A DNA stretch of 33,391 bases from the NCBI GenBank assembly GCA_004553715.1, contig SFKP01000003.1:1-33391 (forward strand). The letters run 5' to 3'. The notes under the pieces are model-generated. The model searched no databases and was not told the DNA's origin. It saw only the letters and a list, made by a program, of their open reading frames with translations. This DNA is from Clostridiales bacterium. GTDB taxonomy: Bacteria; Bacillota; Clostridia; TANB77; CAG-508. The translations under genes and the position numbers were made by a program. Shown piece by piece: positions 8,170-18,835 of the stretch. Positions within the stretch are counted from its first letter, which is position 1, and every line of letters starts with the position of its first letter.

Positions 8170-9694
8170 AATATTAGAAAAAATAGAAACCGATAGAGAA
8201 ATCTTATCAACAATGCCCAAAAACAACAAAAAAAACATTGCAAATTATTTAAATACATTGCAAATATTAAAAAAAGAATATCTAGAAAAACAGAAAGAAA
8301 TATATGACGAAATGAATAAAAGGTATAAAAAGATAATTTCTATAAAGAAAAATCCAGACTTAGAGAAAGAACAAGAAGAAATTAAAAATATGCATATTAT
8401 ATTAGATACAATAGAAATGACTAAGAGTTCTTTTGAGAAAATGGGACTAGATAAGAGAATATATAAATTTAGGCGTTTTTATAAAGAAAATTTAGAAAAT
8501 ATCAATATAGAAATATTGGAATGTATTAATAAATTTAATGAAGTAGGAATTACTTTAACTAGCGATGACTTTAATTATAGCATATTTGTTAATGAATATA
8601 TGAAGGCGTTTTTTGATAATATGCAAAATATAAATTCTAAAATTATGAAAGATAAATTTGAAGAAATTTATTGGAAATGCCCAAATCTAATAATACATAT
8701 AGAATTAAATTTTAGATATATATACATGAATAATAAGAAAACCATTGATAGATATTATAAGAAGCAGACAGAACAAGTATCTAAAAAAGTTGGGTTAACT
8801 GCCCAAGAAATAGAAGAGAAAATAAACAATTTACAAGAAAAATATAATGAGGACATAAAGTTAGATAAATATATTCTTACAAAAAAGTTTTTAGATGGTA
8901 CATTAAATTGTAAAGAATATGAAAAAGAAAAAATTAGAGATGAATATTTGAAGGTATTACCTGAAGATATTATTGAAGGTTTTTCTGACGAAAAAATAGA
9001 AGAAGCAACAAAAAATGCAATAAAATTTTTACACAATTTAAATGAATATAAGCAGTATCTACAATTTGAATATATACTTAAAGATGTAAAGAAAAAATAT
9101 CAAGAAAGTAGTCAATATAAAAATTCATATAATGAAACTAGAAAAAATATATTAGCAAATGAAAAAAAATTAAGAAAATTAAAAAAAGGGTTGCTTAAAA
9201 AGAATAACAAAAAAGATGAGCAAATAGCGGAATATAATGATATTATACTAGAGACAAAAGCTTTATATAAACAATTAGATAAGGACGAATTTTATATAAA
9301 AATAATAAATAATTTGACACCTTCATCTACAATATATGATGTGCTAAAATTTGCAAGTGAATTTCATAATTACTTAGTAGAATGTATTATTGCAAATAAT
9401 GAAGAAAGTGATATGAATCAAATAGAAAACATTATTTCTAGTTTTGAAGAATTTATAAATAGTCCATATAATATAATCATTAAAAATATTACTATTTTGG
9501 AAGAAAAAAATATTGGAATCATGATATCAGACAGATATAAATTATTAAATTTCACAATACAAAAAGAGGATGTTATTGAAAATTTTGAAACATTAATATC
9601 AATATTACAAAAAATAGAAAATTATTATTATATAAAACAATGTAATATAGATTTAAGTGAAATTGAATTTGCGTGTGAATTTAAAAAACTCTAA
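8162..9694 (+). CDS. Large helical cytosolic protein, unknown function
   Basis: A 510-residue protein very rich in Lys, Glu, Ile and Asn with no signal peptide or membrane segment. Coiled-coil-like stretches lie near 30-75, 205-235 and 315-365. The motif KQLDKDEFYIKI (about 370-381) is close to KQLKTDEFFLKI in the protein at 23952-24950, so the two may be distant relatives. It overlaps the 39-residue ORF at its start and is followed after 32 bases by the giant surface protein, suggesting one transcript. No enzyme motif is visible. It could be a scaffold or chaperone-like partner for surface assembly, but that is only context. Confidence 0.7.
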   Translation: MDRILEKIETDREILSTMPKNNKKNIANYLNTLQILKKEYLEKQKEIYDEMNKRYKKIISIKKNPDLEKEQEEIKNMHIILDTIEMTKSSFEKMGLDKRIYKFRRFYKENLENINIEILECINKFNEVGITLTSDDFNYSIFVNEYMKAFFDNMQNINSKIMKDKFEEIYWKCPNLIIHIELNFRYIYMNNKKTIDRYYKKQTEQVSKKVGLTAQEIEEKINNLQEKYNEDIKLDKYILTKKFLDGTLNCKEYEKEKIRDEYLKVLPEDIIEGFSDEKIEEATKNAIKFLHNLNEYKQYLQFEYILKDVKKKYQESSQYKNSYNETRKNILANEKKLRKLKKGLLKKNNKKDEQIAEYNDIILETKALYKQLDKDEFYIKIINNLTPSSTIYDVLKFASEFHNYLVECIIANNEESDMNQIENIISSFEEFINSPYNIIIKNITILEEKNIGIMISDRYKLLNFTIQKEDVIENFETLISILQKIENYYYIKQCNIDLSEIEFACEFKKL

Positions 9695-9726
9695 ATAGAA
9701 GCGATAGATGGAGAGAAAAACTATAG

Positions 9727-12700
9727 ATGAAGAAAAAATATAATGTTAATAAGAAAAGAATATTTATATTAATATCTATAATAATAATAGCAATTTTTGA
9801 GGTGGTCGCACTAAAAAAATCTATGGCTGATAGAACGATTCAGCTTGATGCAACTATCATTGATGAAAGTTTAAATGTGCCAGACAAATTAATTAAACTT
9901 GATGCGACAAACATATCAAATAAAAATTATGAATTAACATTACCAGTATATATAGATAATATAAAAGTTGATAGTTATATAATAATTGCAAAAGATATAC
10001 ATAGCGAAGAAACAGTTCAAAACGATGTGAAAGAAATAGAACAAGCATTAAATTTTGAGCAAACGGAAAACACTCAAGAAAATGAATTAGGAGAAAATAC
10101 TGAAGGAACATTAAATAATTTAGAAGAAAATGCTGAACAACTAGAAAAAAAAGAAAATTCTTATGAGCAACACGAACAAATAGAGGATTCATTATTAGAA
10201 TATGTACAAATAGATGATAAAGTAATAATGCTTCCTGGAGAAACAATTTATTTAACAGATACAGAAGTAGAAGAAAAGGCAATTACTCTAAAGGTTATAT
10301 ATGATTTTTTAGAAAAGGATAATATAAATTTATATGCACAAAGAATTGAAACAGAAGTTGATGATAATGATGATGGTACCATTGATGGGAAAATAACAAT
10401 AGAAGGATATATGCCATTAGGTGCAGAAATTTTTGAAGAAGCATTATCAATGGAGGCAATTGGAGACACAATAATACCAATGCTTTCAGAGAAGGTTTCA
10501 TTTAAAAAAGCATATGATATTAAAATTTTATATAATGAACAAGAATATGAGCCAACAGATTTTGATTTAAATGTTAAAGTTATGATTTCTGGAGTAGATG
10601 AAATTGACGAAAATAATCAATCATACAAGGTGGTTCATATTGATAATCAAAATAATATAGAAGAGGTTAGTGGTGTACAAATCGTAAATGATACTATTAC
10701 ATTCCCAGCAGATAGATTTTCAACATATGCATTACTTTTGGATGACAATACTACATTTACAACAACTTCATTACTATCTAATAGTCCTAGTATTTGGGAA
10801 GGAGATACAGCTAATAACTTTAGATACGGAGAAGGAAATTCTAATAATCCATATCTAATAACTTCTGCCAAAGAATTGTCATATCTAGCTATCATGGTAA
10901 ATAATGGTGAAGATTATGATGGAATATATTTTGAGCTGATAACAGACATAGATTTAAACAGTAGGACTTGGACACCAATAGGTACTTATGAAAATTCTTT
11001 TAAAGGAGTTTTTAATGGTGGAGGACACACAATTGCAAATGCAACTATTTCGCTACCAACAACTCTTCCAACTTCTATTTCTTCATACGGTATTTTTGGT
11101 AGTATCGGTAATGGAAGCAATAAAACTGTAATAAAAAATTTAGAGATAGATAATATAACAATTGAATTAAATGCAAATGGAACTACTGCAAATAATACAA
11201 CAGCAAAAGGTTATAATATAGGAATTGTAACAGGTACAATATATAACAAGGCAGAAATAAAAAATGTTATTGTAAATAACTGTACTATATTAGACAATTA
11301 TACAATGACAATAAGAACAAATTCTACACAATTATTTGTTGGAGGAATTGCAGGTTTAGCAGTTAACTCATCAAATTTTACAAGTGATCCAGGAGAAGGA
11401 AATAGATATGCCATTGAAAATTGTTATGCAAATGTAGATGTTGACTTAGATACAACAACAAGGAATATATCATCAGCTGGACAATATAATGTAGGAGGGA
11501 TAGTTGGCTTAATTAGAGGACAAGCCGTTTGGCCAGAAAATTGTTTATATAGAGGAACATTAGATGCAACAAAAGGACTTACTGGCCCAATTTTCGGTGC
11601 ACTAAGAGGAAACACTTCACTTGGTACAAGTGTAACGCAACTTAATACTTTATGGCAAGGAAATGATTTGGGTAATTTAACAATGAATAGTTATTATACG
11701 GCATACAGTACAAATGGTTATTCATTTTCAAATAGTGTGCAAAGTGGGACATCGACATCGAGAGCAGGAACTAGTACTTATAACATTAGATATGTACAAG
11801 GCTTAAATAAAGGATTATATACAAACAATTTAGGAAATATGCTTTCTAATTTCAATGATTATGTTGCAACGAATAGTGATAATGGGTATTTAACTTGGCA
11901 TTATGATGAAGAGGAAACAGAGTATTATTTCACTCCTGAAATTACAGTAAGTGTCGAAAGAAACATTCCAAACTATACATTATTAGTAACCGATACTGCT
12001 AATACTGGTACGTATTCATATGTATGGATCGTTGATGATGAATTGCAAGCTGATATAACAGGAAATACTTTATATATGGAATCAGATTGGGAAAACTCCC
12101 ATACAGTCGAAGTATTAGTAAGTAACGGGCAATCATATGCTATGGTCTATTTTACAATAGAAACACTTGAGTTACATATAAATTTTAATATGAATAATAT
12201 TAATAATGTTTTAACAGGAAGCATAGCAGGGACAGGAACAATAGACCCTAATTTTAATATAGATGATTATACATATCAATGGTATAAATTAGATATATCG
12301 GGAACAGAAGAAATATTAGAAGGAGAAATTTCTAATGTGATATCTAATTTAGAGAATGGTATGGAATATAAGATAGTTGCAATAAACAACAACTATCCTT
12401 ACATGAATGTTGAAGGAACATTTTTATATGGAACAAGGACAGTAATATATGTAAGTTATTATAATGGCAATAACAATAATGATGGATTTACACCTACAAC
12501 ACCAGTAGCTACTCTTGCAATGGCATATTCAAAATTTAGTAGTAATACAACAAGAAATGAAAATGTAATAGTAATTATGGGAACATATGCTACTACTAGT
12601 ATATTAAACTCCGCAACGGCAACTACTTATGCAAAAAATGTAACAATTACAGGAAAATACCAAGGAGTTGAATACAACGGATTATTATATTTTAATGCTA

Positions 12701-15700
12701 GTAGTACATATAAATATTTAAATGGAAATACAACATTCATGCATATTACTTTTGATGGAAGGAATAGCAGAACATATTTTTATTTACAAGGATACGATCT
12801 TACAATGGGTGAAGGTATTGTTATGCAAAATTATTTAGTTGCAAATACTAACCAAGGATTAATTGAAGGAAATGCACCAGGATTTCACATATTTGCAGGA
12901 TGGTTACAATATGATTATACAAGTTTGCCTAGAACAAATGGAAAAATTGTAATAAAAAGTGGAACTTATGCTAGAATTTTGCTAGGAGGAAGCCCAGGAA
13001 CATCTGGGGTATCTAATCTAACCAAATATAATTCACACAATTTTATGGGAACATCGCTAACAGATGATTTATATAAAAGTGAAATAACAATAGATATAAA
13101 AAATAGTACAACATCAAGTAATTATGAATATGACATTAATTTACTTGGTGGCGGAAGCACATGTGGCAATATTTATGGAGATGTAACACTTAATATAAAA
13201 AATGGAACTATTGGAAGACTTTTGGGCGCAAGCATAGGAGATTCCGGAGAAAGACCAAACAATTGGCAATATCCATTAAATACATATATTGGAACAGCAA
13301 CAATAAATATGACAGGAGGAACCGTTACAGAAATGTACGGAGGATGCCTTGGAAGAAACATGCAAGCAATCGATGGATATGATACAAATCCAATAAAATG
13401 TGATTCGTATTTTTACGGAACAGTTAATATAAATATATCTGGAGGTATAGTAAATCAAACTATATATGGAGCAGGAGCAGGAGGAGTTTCTGGTTATAAC
13501 GAAAATTCAACAGATGTATATAAAAGCTATGGAGAAAGTATAAATACTGCTGTAAATATAAATATATCTGGAGGAACAATTGATGCAGACATTTATGGTG
13601 GTGGATATGGTTATACAAATTATTTAACAGCTAATTCTACACAAGTAGATGGAGGTACTTTATATGGAGATAGTTATATAAATATTTCGGGGTCACCAAC
13701 AATAAATGGCAATATTTATGGGGCAGGAAGAGGATATGATTTAGCATCAGATAAGCCAGACTTAGCACAAATGGTAGGAAACTCAAATATAACAATTACA
13801 GGGAATCCTAATATTTTAGGTAAAATTTATGGAGCTGGAATGGGGCTTTCTGAATATTCAGAAATGGCTAAACTTATAGGAACATCAACAACAAATATAA
13901 ATGCAGATTTAGCAGTAAATGTATATGGAGGGGGAAACATAGCCAAAACCTTAGGGAATACGTATATCCACATAAATGAGGGAGAACATTTAGCTGATAT
14001 ATATGGTGGAGGAAATGTAGGAATTATAAATGGTACATCCTATGTAGAAATAAATGGTGGAGTGTCTAACAATATATATGGAGGAGGACATCAAGCAGGA
14101 GTAAATAACACTATAATAGATATATTAGGTGGAGAATCGAACACAGTATATGGTGGTTCAAATGAATCAGGTGATGTTGAAACAACCACGATTAATGTTC
14201 AAAATGGGGTTGTAGGAGACATCTTCGGAGGAAATAACCAAGGAGGAACCTGTAATGAAACTCATATTGAAATATATGGGGGAAATGTAACAGGAGCAAT
14301 ATATGGTGGTGGAAATGAAGTTGCTACAGAAAACACAGAAATTATAATGCAAAATACTACTAATACAATACCGTATATTTTTGGTGGAGGAAAAGCAGCA
14401 GATGTAAAAATTACGAATATAACAATAAATGCTGGAACAGCAGATAAAATTTTTGGTGGCTCAAATACAAATGGCGTTGCCCAAAACACCTTTATCCAAG
14501 TAAATAATGGAAATATTAATTCAATTTATGGAGGGAATAACGAAGGAGGAACTACAAACAATTCAAACATTGTCGTAGATAATGGGAATATAGCAAATGT
14601 TTTTGGTGGAGGAAATCAAGCAAATACTACAACATCTAATGTTATAGTGAATAATGGTAATATAAACGAAGTATATGGTGGAGCAAATCAAGCAGATATT
14701 GAAACAACAAATGTTACTATAAATGGAGGAGAGATAACGAATGTTTTTGGAGGATCAAATCAATCTGGAACAGTAACAAATGCAAATGTAATATTGCAAT
14801 CGTTAGAATACCAAGAAACAAGTAATTTAACAATATATGGAGGGAACAATTTAGGAGGAACAACTTTAACAAGTAATGTTATAGCAATTGCAGGAAGTGC
14901 AAAAGATATATATGGTGGAGGAAATCAAGCAGTAACTAATGCTCCAAATGTAACAATTCAAAATGATGCACAGATATTAGGTTCTGTATATGGAGGAGGA
15001 AATCAAGCTGGAATAGAAACAAACACTAATGTAAATATATTAGGTGGAGTTATAAAAGAAAATATATATGGTGGAGGAAATCAAGGAATAGTTACAGGCA
15101 GTACATATGTACATATAAAAGATGCGACTATTAATGGTTCTGCTTATGCAGGAGGAAATGGAATAACAGCTATAGTATTCACAAATGTTAATATAACAGT
15201 GGATGGAACAAATACAAATATATTAGAAAATGTTTTTGGTGGAGGGAATCAGGCTGCAACAGGAACAGAGATAAATAATAATTCATTAAGTACAGTAAAC
15301 ATAGCAGGAGGAAATATTGGCGGAAATGTATATGGTGGAGCAAACACATCTGTAGTATATGGCAATACACTTACAAATATAGGTTATAATGCAGTTGGAG
15401 ATGAAACACTTACAAAAGGAGATATTGTAATTGCAGGAACAGTTTTTGGAGGAGGTGAAGCAAATGCTTCAGGCTCAGAAATTTACGATTTCGCATTTAT
15501 AAGTGTAACAGTTGGAATTGATATAAATGTCAATGGAGAAGGACATGATAAATGTCAGATAAGAGGAAGTATATTTGGTTCAGGAAATGCATCAAGTACT
15601 AGTGGATATAGCAACATAAACATAAATAATTATGGAACTATAGATATTCCCCAAAGAAATATATCAATACAAAGGGCGGATGTAGTTATAATAAATAATT

Positions 15701-18195
15701 CATCAATTATACTATCAGGAGCTAAAGATAGGACGAATGAATATTCAGATGTAGAATTTACATTTAGTAGAATAGATGAAATAAAATTAAAAAACAATTC
15801 TACTATTTATTTAGATTGTGGTTCGAACCTACTTAAAAAATTTACAAGTTGTGTAGACCAAGATGGAGAAGAAGTAAAAGCTACAGTTACGATAGATGAA
15901 GAAAGTGGAGAAATAACAAAAAATGTAGACAACAGATTATATATGTTGGAAGGAAAAAATTTAAATATAGCAACAAATGAGCAAGTAACAGCATATGGGG
16001 AAGTTATTGGAATGACATTTTTTGGATTATACACAAATGCAACAAATCCAACTACGAGTACAGGCTTATATAATAGAGAATATGAAAATGGAGATGAAAT
16101 AACAAATGCTGGTACATTTTCTACAAATTCCTATGTAAGAGGTCTACACAAAGCAAATCATGATATAACAATTGATGGTTTTTATTCAAATTACGATAAT
16201 AAAGAAAATCCAGGATATATAAAGACACAATATATAGAAACAAGCCCGAAAGATGATGTTTATTATATTTGGCTAATAGGAGTTGATTTAGATATTACCA
16301 CATACGAGGTATCTCTTACAGCATCCAAATATGCTACACTAGGTGCCTATGAGCTAGGATTAGCAGGATTTTCAGAACCTAACATTAGATTTTCATTAAT
16401 AGGTTTTTCAGCAGGACTAATTGAAGGAATATCACTTGTAGATTATAATCAAATTGAGAGTGTAGCTTTAGATGAAGAAACTGCAAATACAGTATTTGGG
16501 TTAACAATGAAAACTGGTAATAATGGCTGGATGAACAAAAACACAACAAGTTTTTTAACAGAAAATGGAGGCTCGTATAGTGGCGCTATAACATATAATG
16601 GAGATAATTCAAACTTTACACCTTCTTTAAATTTATGTTTATATCACTCTGAAAATATAACAATAGCACAAAATTTAGGGAGTGTAAGAATAAGACTGCA
16701 AGCACAAATTCCAATAGATGATTTAAATGTTAGAATGGCATATATTGATATCATAATAACAATGTCAACAGCGTTATATCAAAATGATTTTTATGAAGCA
16801 GCAATTGCTCCAGGAGAAGAATTTTCTTTGTTTACAACAACAGAAACAAACATAACAGATTCAAGTAAATTTACAACATATTATTCATTGTTTATTCCAG
16901 AATTTTCGGAAAGTGATTATTATGAAGGATATGTTAATTATAATCATGTTTTAGTATCAAGAACTTCAAGTGGAGCAGCATATGCTTTCCCTCACAATAC
17001 AAAAATAACTATGCTTGATATGGCTACAAACAAACATTATTATTATGTTGTATCTTTAGAAGATGAACAGGCACAAAAATACGTATATAATTTAGAAGAT
17101 TTTCTTGTAATGGGAAGTGATGCAACTTACTATGATGAGCAATCTGCAACTCAAACATACTACAATAATGAGCAAGATTTAATATATGAAAATTTTATTT
17201 TTCATATAGATTTTAGTGAAAATTATATACCTACAAACATATATAATAATTCACTTTTAATGGAATTAAGGGATGAGGAAGGACAGACTTTAATAGGTGT
17301 CTTAGGTATCCAAAGAGATACAATGTTATATAGTGTATATAAAGATAAAGATGCTAGCATAAATGTTACAGCAGTAACAGACAAAAATATTGTATATAGA
17401 GGAAACAGCTTTGTATTATCTGTTACAACTAATTTCCTACAAGATATCGTGGAATCTAAAATGATATATGATACACAATTTTTCGAGGAAAAAATGGGAA
17501 TCAAAATTACGATGTATGATAATAATGGTAATCAGTTAAATAGTGATTCATTACTTGGTGTATCATTTGAATTAAATGGAATAAAGTATTATCCAAGAAT
17601 TGATGGAACAACTAGAATTTGCACAGCAGACAGGGTAACGAATGTACTTTCAAAAATTACTATCGATACGGCTAACAATACTGTTTTAGCAACTGGAGAT
17701 TACACAATAAAAATAGAATCTTTTGGATCACCAGATGGAATTTATTATGGTATACAATCATCAGATGTGGTAGAGGTTGGGATAACAATTATTGAATCGA
17801 CATACGGACTTAAAGTTTATACAGATGATAATTCAAAGTTTGTTGAAAAAGAAAAAGGATTTACGGGAAATAAAAATAATGATATAGTATTAAATATAGA
17901 CTATTCATCAGTATTGAGTAATCCAAATATGACTATATCTTTATATAGAAGAAACTATGATACAATATATGCACAAGGTTATGAATTGGTTAATTTATCA
18001 GACTATTTATTAGTACCAATTGCAGATATTAAATCAAATAACGAATATATTCTGAACGTAACCTTACAGGAGCATATGACTTATACATTAGATTTAGCAC
18101 AAAATTTAACTACAGGAACATATAAAATAGTTATAAAATTATATGATGGAGAACAATATATTGGTGAAACTTTTGAATATATGATTATTAAATAA
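9727..18195 (+). CDS. Giant 2822-residue surface protein with a Gly-rich beta-helix
   Basis: The N-terminus has a basic start and one hydrophobic segment (about 11-30), a signal peptide or anchor. A beta-rich region follows, then a Glu/Asn-rich linker (about 107-160). Residues about 352-445 match the adhesin pattern NPYLITSAKELSYLA ... TDIDLNSRTWTPIG ... FNGGGHTI, like GLUG-type domains of clostridial adhesins. An Ig-like stretch lies near 735-900. From about 907 the sequence looks like a pectin-lyase-type right-handed beta-helix, with about 26 IYGGGN-like turns at about 1130-1955. The C-terminal 870 residues are mixed beta domains. I found no LPXTG motif and no C-terminal membrane anchor. 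Not one in-frame CGG occurs in 2822 codons and the frame never breaks. Likely an adhesin or matrix protein; ligand unknown. Confidence 0.85.
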   Translation: MKKKYNVNKKRIFILISIIIIAIFEVVALKKSMADRTIQLDATIIDESLNVPDKLIKLDATNISNKNYELTLPVYIDNIKVDSYIIIAKDIHSEETVQNDVKEIEQALNFEQTENTQENELGENTEGTLNNLEENAEQLEKKENSYEQHEQIEDSLLEYVQIDDKVIMLPGETIYLTDTEVEEKAITLKVIYDFLEKDNINLYAQRIETEVDDNDDGTIDGKITIEGYMPLGAEIFEEALSMEAIGDTIIPMLSEKVSFKKAYDIKILYNEQEYEPTDFDLNVKVMISGVDEIDENNQSYKVVHIDNQNNIEEVSGVQIVNDTITFPADRFSTYALLLDDNTTFTTTSLLSNSPSIWEGDTANNFRYGEGNSNNPYLITSAKELSYLAIMVNNGEDYDGIYFELITDIDLNSRTWTPIGTYENSFKGVFNGGGHTIANATISLPTTLPTSISSYGIFGSIGNGSNKTVIKNLEIDNITIELNANGTTANNTTAKGYNIGIVTGTIYNKAEIKNVIVNNCTILDNYTMTIRTNSTQLFVGGIAGLAVNSSNFTSDPGEGNRYAIENCYANVDVDLDTTTRNISSAGQYNVGGIVGLIRGQAVWPENCLYRGTLDATKGLTGPIFGALRGNTSLGTSVTQLNTLWQGNDLGNLTMNSYYTAYSTNGYSFSNSVQSGTSTSRAGTSTYNIRYVQGLNKGLYTNNLGNMLSNFNDYVATNSDNGYLTWHYDEEETEYYFTPEITVSVERNIPNYTLLVTDTANTGTYSYVWIVDDELQADITGNTLYMESDWENSHTVEVLVSNGQSYAMVYFTIETLELHINFNMNNINNVLTGSIAGTGTIDPNFNIDDYTYQWYKLDISGTEEILEGEISNVISNLENGMEYKIVAINNNYPYMNVEGTFLYGTRTVIYVSYYNGNNNNDGFTPTTPVATLAMAYSKFSSNTTRNENVIVIMGTYATTSILNSATATTYAKNVTITGKYQGVEYNGLLYFNASSTYKYLNGNTTFMHITFDGRNSRTYFYLQGYDLTMGEGIVMQNYLVANTNQGLIEGNAPGFHIFAGWLQYDYTSLPRTNGKIVIKSGTYARILLGGSPGTSGVSNLTKYNSHNFMGTSLTDDLYKSEITIDIKNSTTSSNYEYDINLLGGGSTCGNIYGDVTLNIKNGTIGRLLGASIGDSGERPNNWQYPLNTYIGTATINMTGGTVTEMYGGCLGRNMQAIDGYDTNPIKCDSYFYGTVNINISGGIVNQTIYGAGAGGVSGYNENSTDVYKSYGESINTAVNINISGGTIDADIYGGGYGYTNYLTANSTQVDGGTLYGDSYINISGSPTINGNIYGAGRGYDLASDKPDLAQMVGNSNITITGNPNILGKIYGAGMGLSEYSEMAKLIGTSTTNINADLAVNVYGGGNIAKTLGNTYIHINEGEHLADIYGGGNVGIINGTSYVEINGGVSNNIYGGGHQAGVNNTIIDILGGESNTVYGGSNESGDVETTTINVQNGVVGDIFGGNNQGGTCNETHIEIYGGNVTGAIYGGGNEVATENTEIIMQNTTNTIPYIFGGGKAADVKITNITINAGTADKIFGGSNTNGVAQNTFIQVNNGNINSIYGGNNEGGTTNNSNIVVDNGNIANVFGGGNQANTTTSNVIVNNGNINEVYGGANQADIETTNVTINGGEITNVFGGSNQSGTVTNANVILQSLEYQETSNLTIYGGNNLGGTTLTSNVIAIAGSAKDIYGGGNQAVTNAPNVTIQNDAQILGSVYGGGNQAGIETNTNVNILGGVIKENIYGGGNQGIVTGSTYVHIKDATINGSAYAGGNGITAIVFTNVNITVDGTNTNILENVFGGGNQAATGTEINNNSLSTVNIAGGNIGGNVYGGANTSVVYGNTLTNIGYNAVGDETLTKGDIVIAGTVFGGGEANASGSEIYDFAFISVTVGIDINVNGEGHDKCQIRGSIFGSGNASSTSGYSNININNYGTIDIPQRNISIQRADVVIINNSSIILSGAKDRTNEYSDVEFTFSRIDEIKLKNNSTIYLDCGSNLLKKFTSCVDQDGEEVKATVTIDEESGEITKNVDNRLYMLEGKNLNIATNEQVTAYGEVIGMTFFGLYTNATNPTTSTGLYNREYENGDEITNAGTFSTNSYVRGLHKANHDITIDGFYSNYDNKENPGYIKTQYIETSPKDDVYYIWLIGVDLDITTYEVSLTASKYATLGAYELGLAGFSEPNIRFSLIGFSAGLIEGISLVDYNQIESVALDEETANTVFGLTMKTGNNGWMNKNTTSFLTENGGSYSGAITYNGDNSNFTPSLNLCLYHSENITIAQNLGSVRIRLQAQIPIDDLNVRMAYIDIIITMSTALYQNDFYEAAIAPGEEFSLFTTTETNITDSSKFTTYYSLFIPEFSESDYYEGYVNYNHVLVSRTSSGAAYAFPHNTKITMLDMATNKHYYYVVSLEDEQAQKYVYNLEDFLVMGSDATYYDEQSATQTYYNNEQDLIYENFIFHIDFSENYIPTNIYNNSLLMELRDEEGQTLIGVLGIQRDTMLYSVYKDKDASINVTAVTDKNIVYRGNSFVLSVTTNFLQDIVESKMIYDTQFFEEKMGIKITMYDNNGNQLNSDSLLGVSFELNGIKYYPRIDGTTRICTADRVTNVLSKITIDTANNTVLATGDYTIKIESFGSPDGIYYGIQSSDVVEVGITIIESTYGLKVYTDDNSKFVEKEKGFTGNKNNDIVLNIDYSSVLSNPNMTISLYRRNYDTIYAQGYELVNLSDYLLVPIADIKSNNEYILNVTLQEHMTYTLDLAQNLTTGTYKIVIKLYDGEQYIGETFEYMIIK
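13140..15590 (+). repeat. Array of about 26 imperfect beta-helix repeats inside the giant gene
   Basis: The encoded unit of about 20-34 residues has the core I/V-Y/F-G-G-G-N-Q-A/G, preceded by N-I-x-G-G-x-I. Examples are NIYGGGHQAG, DIFGGNNQGG, NVFGGGNQAN, EVYGGANQAD, DIYGGGNQAV and SVYGGGNQAG. At DNA level TATGG(A/T)GG(A/T)GGAAAT-like words recur, so slippage or recombination could change copy number. Confidence 0.85.
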
Positions 18196-18229
18196 TTTTA
18201 TCCCATAAATTAAAATATTGGAGGAACAA

Positions 18230-18835
18230 ATGAAATACGATATTGAGTCAATAAAAAGACGAAAAGAAATAAATAATAGAATAAAAAAAATAATATTTAT
18301 ATTTTTAATTATTATATTATATAATATTGTATTGTTATATATTAGCTATATAGATAAATTTGATACTCCCAATTTTTATATTTATAAAGCATATTTAATA
18401 TCAACAGATAGTATGAAACCAGAGCTTAATATAGATGATGTCATAATAATAAAAAGAATAGAAGAAAGTGACTTAAAGGTTGGAGATATTGTAACATTTA
18501 AGAAAAATGGAAAAGTAATTACACATAGAATTATTAAGATATCTAATGAAGATGATATCACAACATATATAACAAAAGGAGATAATAACAATATTGCAGA
18601 TGAGGAGAAACTTACTATAGAGGATATTGAAGGAAAAGAAATTATTAAAATTCCAAAGCTAGGAAAGGCAGTTGGGCTATTTAAAAATGGTATTGTCATA
18701 ATTTTAGTTATACTTATTTTTCTGATTATGCATTTAAATAAAATTGAAATGAAGGAAAAAAGCGAAATTAGGAGAGGAAAAAAGAAGATTGAAGATGAAA
18801 AATTCATTGGGACAATTCAAAAGAAAAACGAATAA
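18230..18835 (+). CDS. Signal peptidase I, SipW/archaeal (S26B) type, predicted active
   Basis: A 201-residue membrane protein with N-terminal (about 21-41) and C-terminal (about 153-169) membrane segments. The catalytic serine is Ser61 in STDSMKP, and the general base is His99 in ITHRIIKI, as in SipW and ER-type enzymes, in place of the Lys of ordinary SipI. TKGDNNN (115-121) matches the conserved aspartate box. Start ATG 18230 follows GGAGG (18220-18224) by five bases. It lies 34 bases after the giant surface gene, so that protein or the TasA-like proteins nearby may be its substrates. SipW enzymes process TasA-type precursors in Bacillus. Confidence 0.85.
   Translation: MKYDIESIKRRKEINNRIKKIIFIFLIIILYNIVLLYISYIDKFDTPNFYIYKAYLISTDSMKPELNIDDVIIIKRIEESDLKVGDIVTFKKNGKVITHRIIKISNEDDITTYITKGDNNNIADEEKLTIEDIEGKEIIKIPKLGKAVGLFKNGIVIILVILIFLIMHLNKIEMKEKSEIRRGKKKIEDEKFIGTIQKKNE

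Noticed and set aside
13140..15590. CRISPR-like array because of regularly spaced DNA repeats
   Set aside because: The repeats are imperfect, lie in one long reading frame and encode a protein motif; there are no unique spacers or cas genes.
9893..17504. Minus-strand ORFs of 60-129 codons inside the giant gene
   Set aside because: They are shadows of an AT-rich repetitive gene, with no ribosome sites and low-complexity products.
9727..18195. Sortase anchoring of the giant protein
   Set aside because: No LPXTG-like motif, hydrophobic helix or basic tail is present at the C-terminus.
18789..18835. Overlap of the genes at 18230 and 18795 as a sixth frameshift
   Set aside because: Both reading frames encode complete signal-peptidase-like proteins with their own membrane segments; there is no CGG at the overlap.
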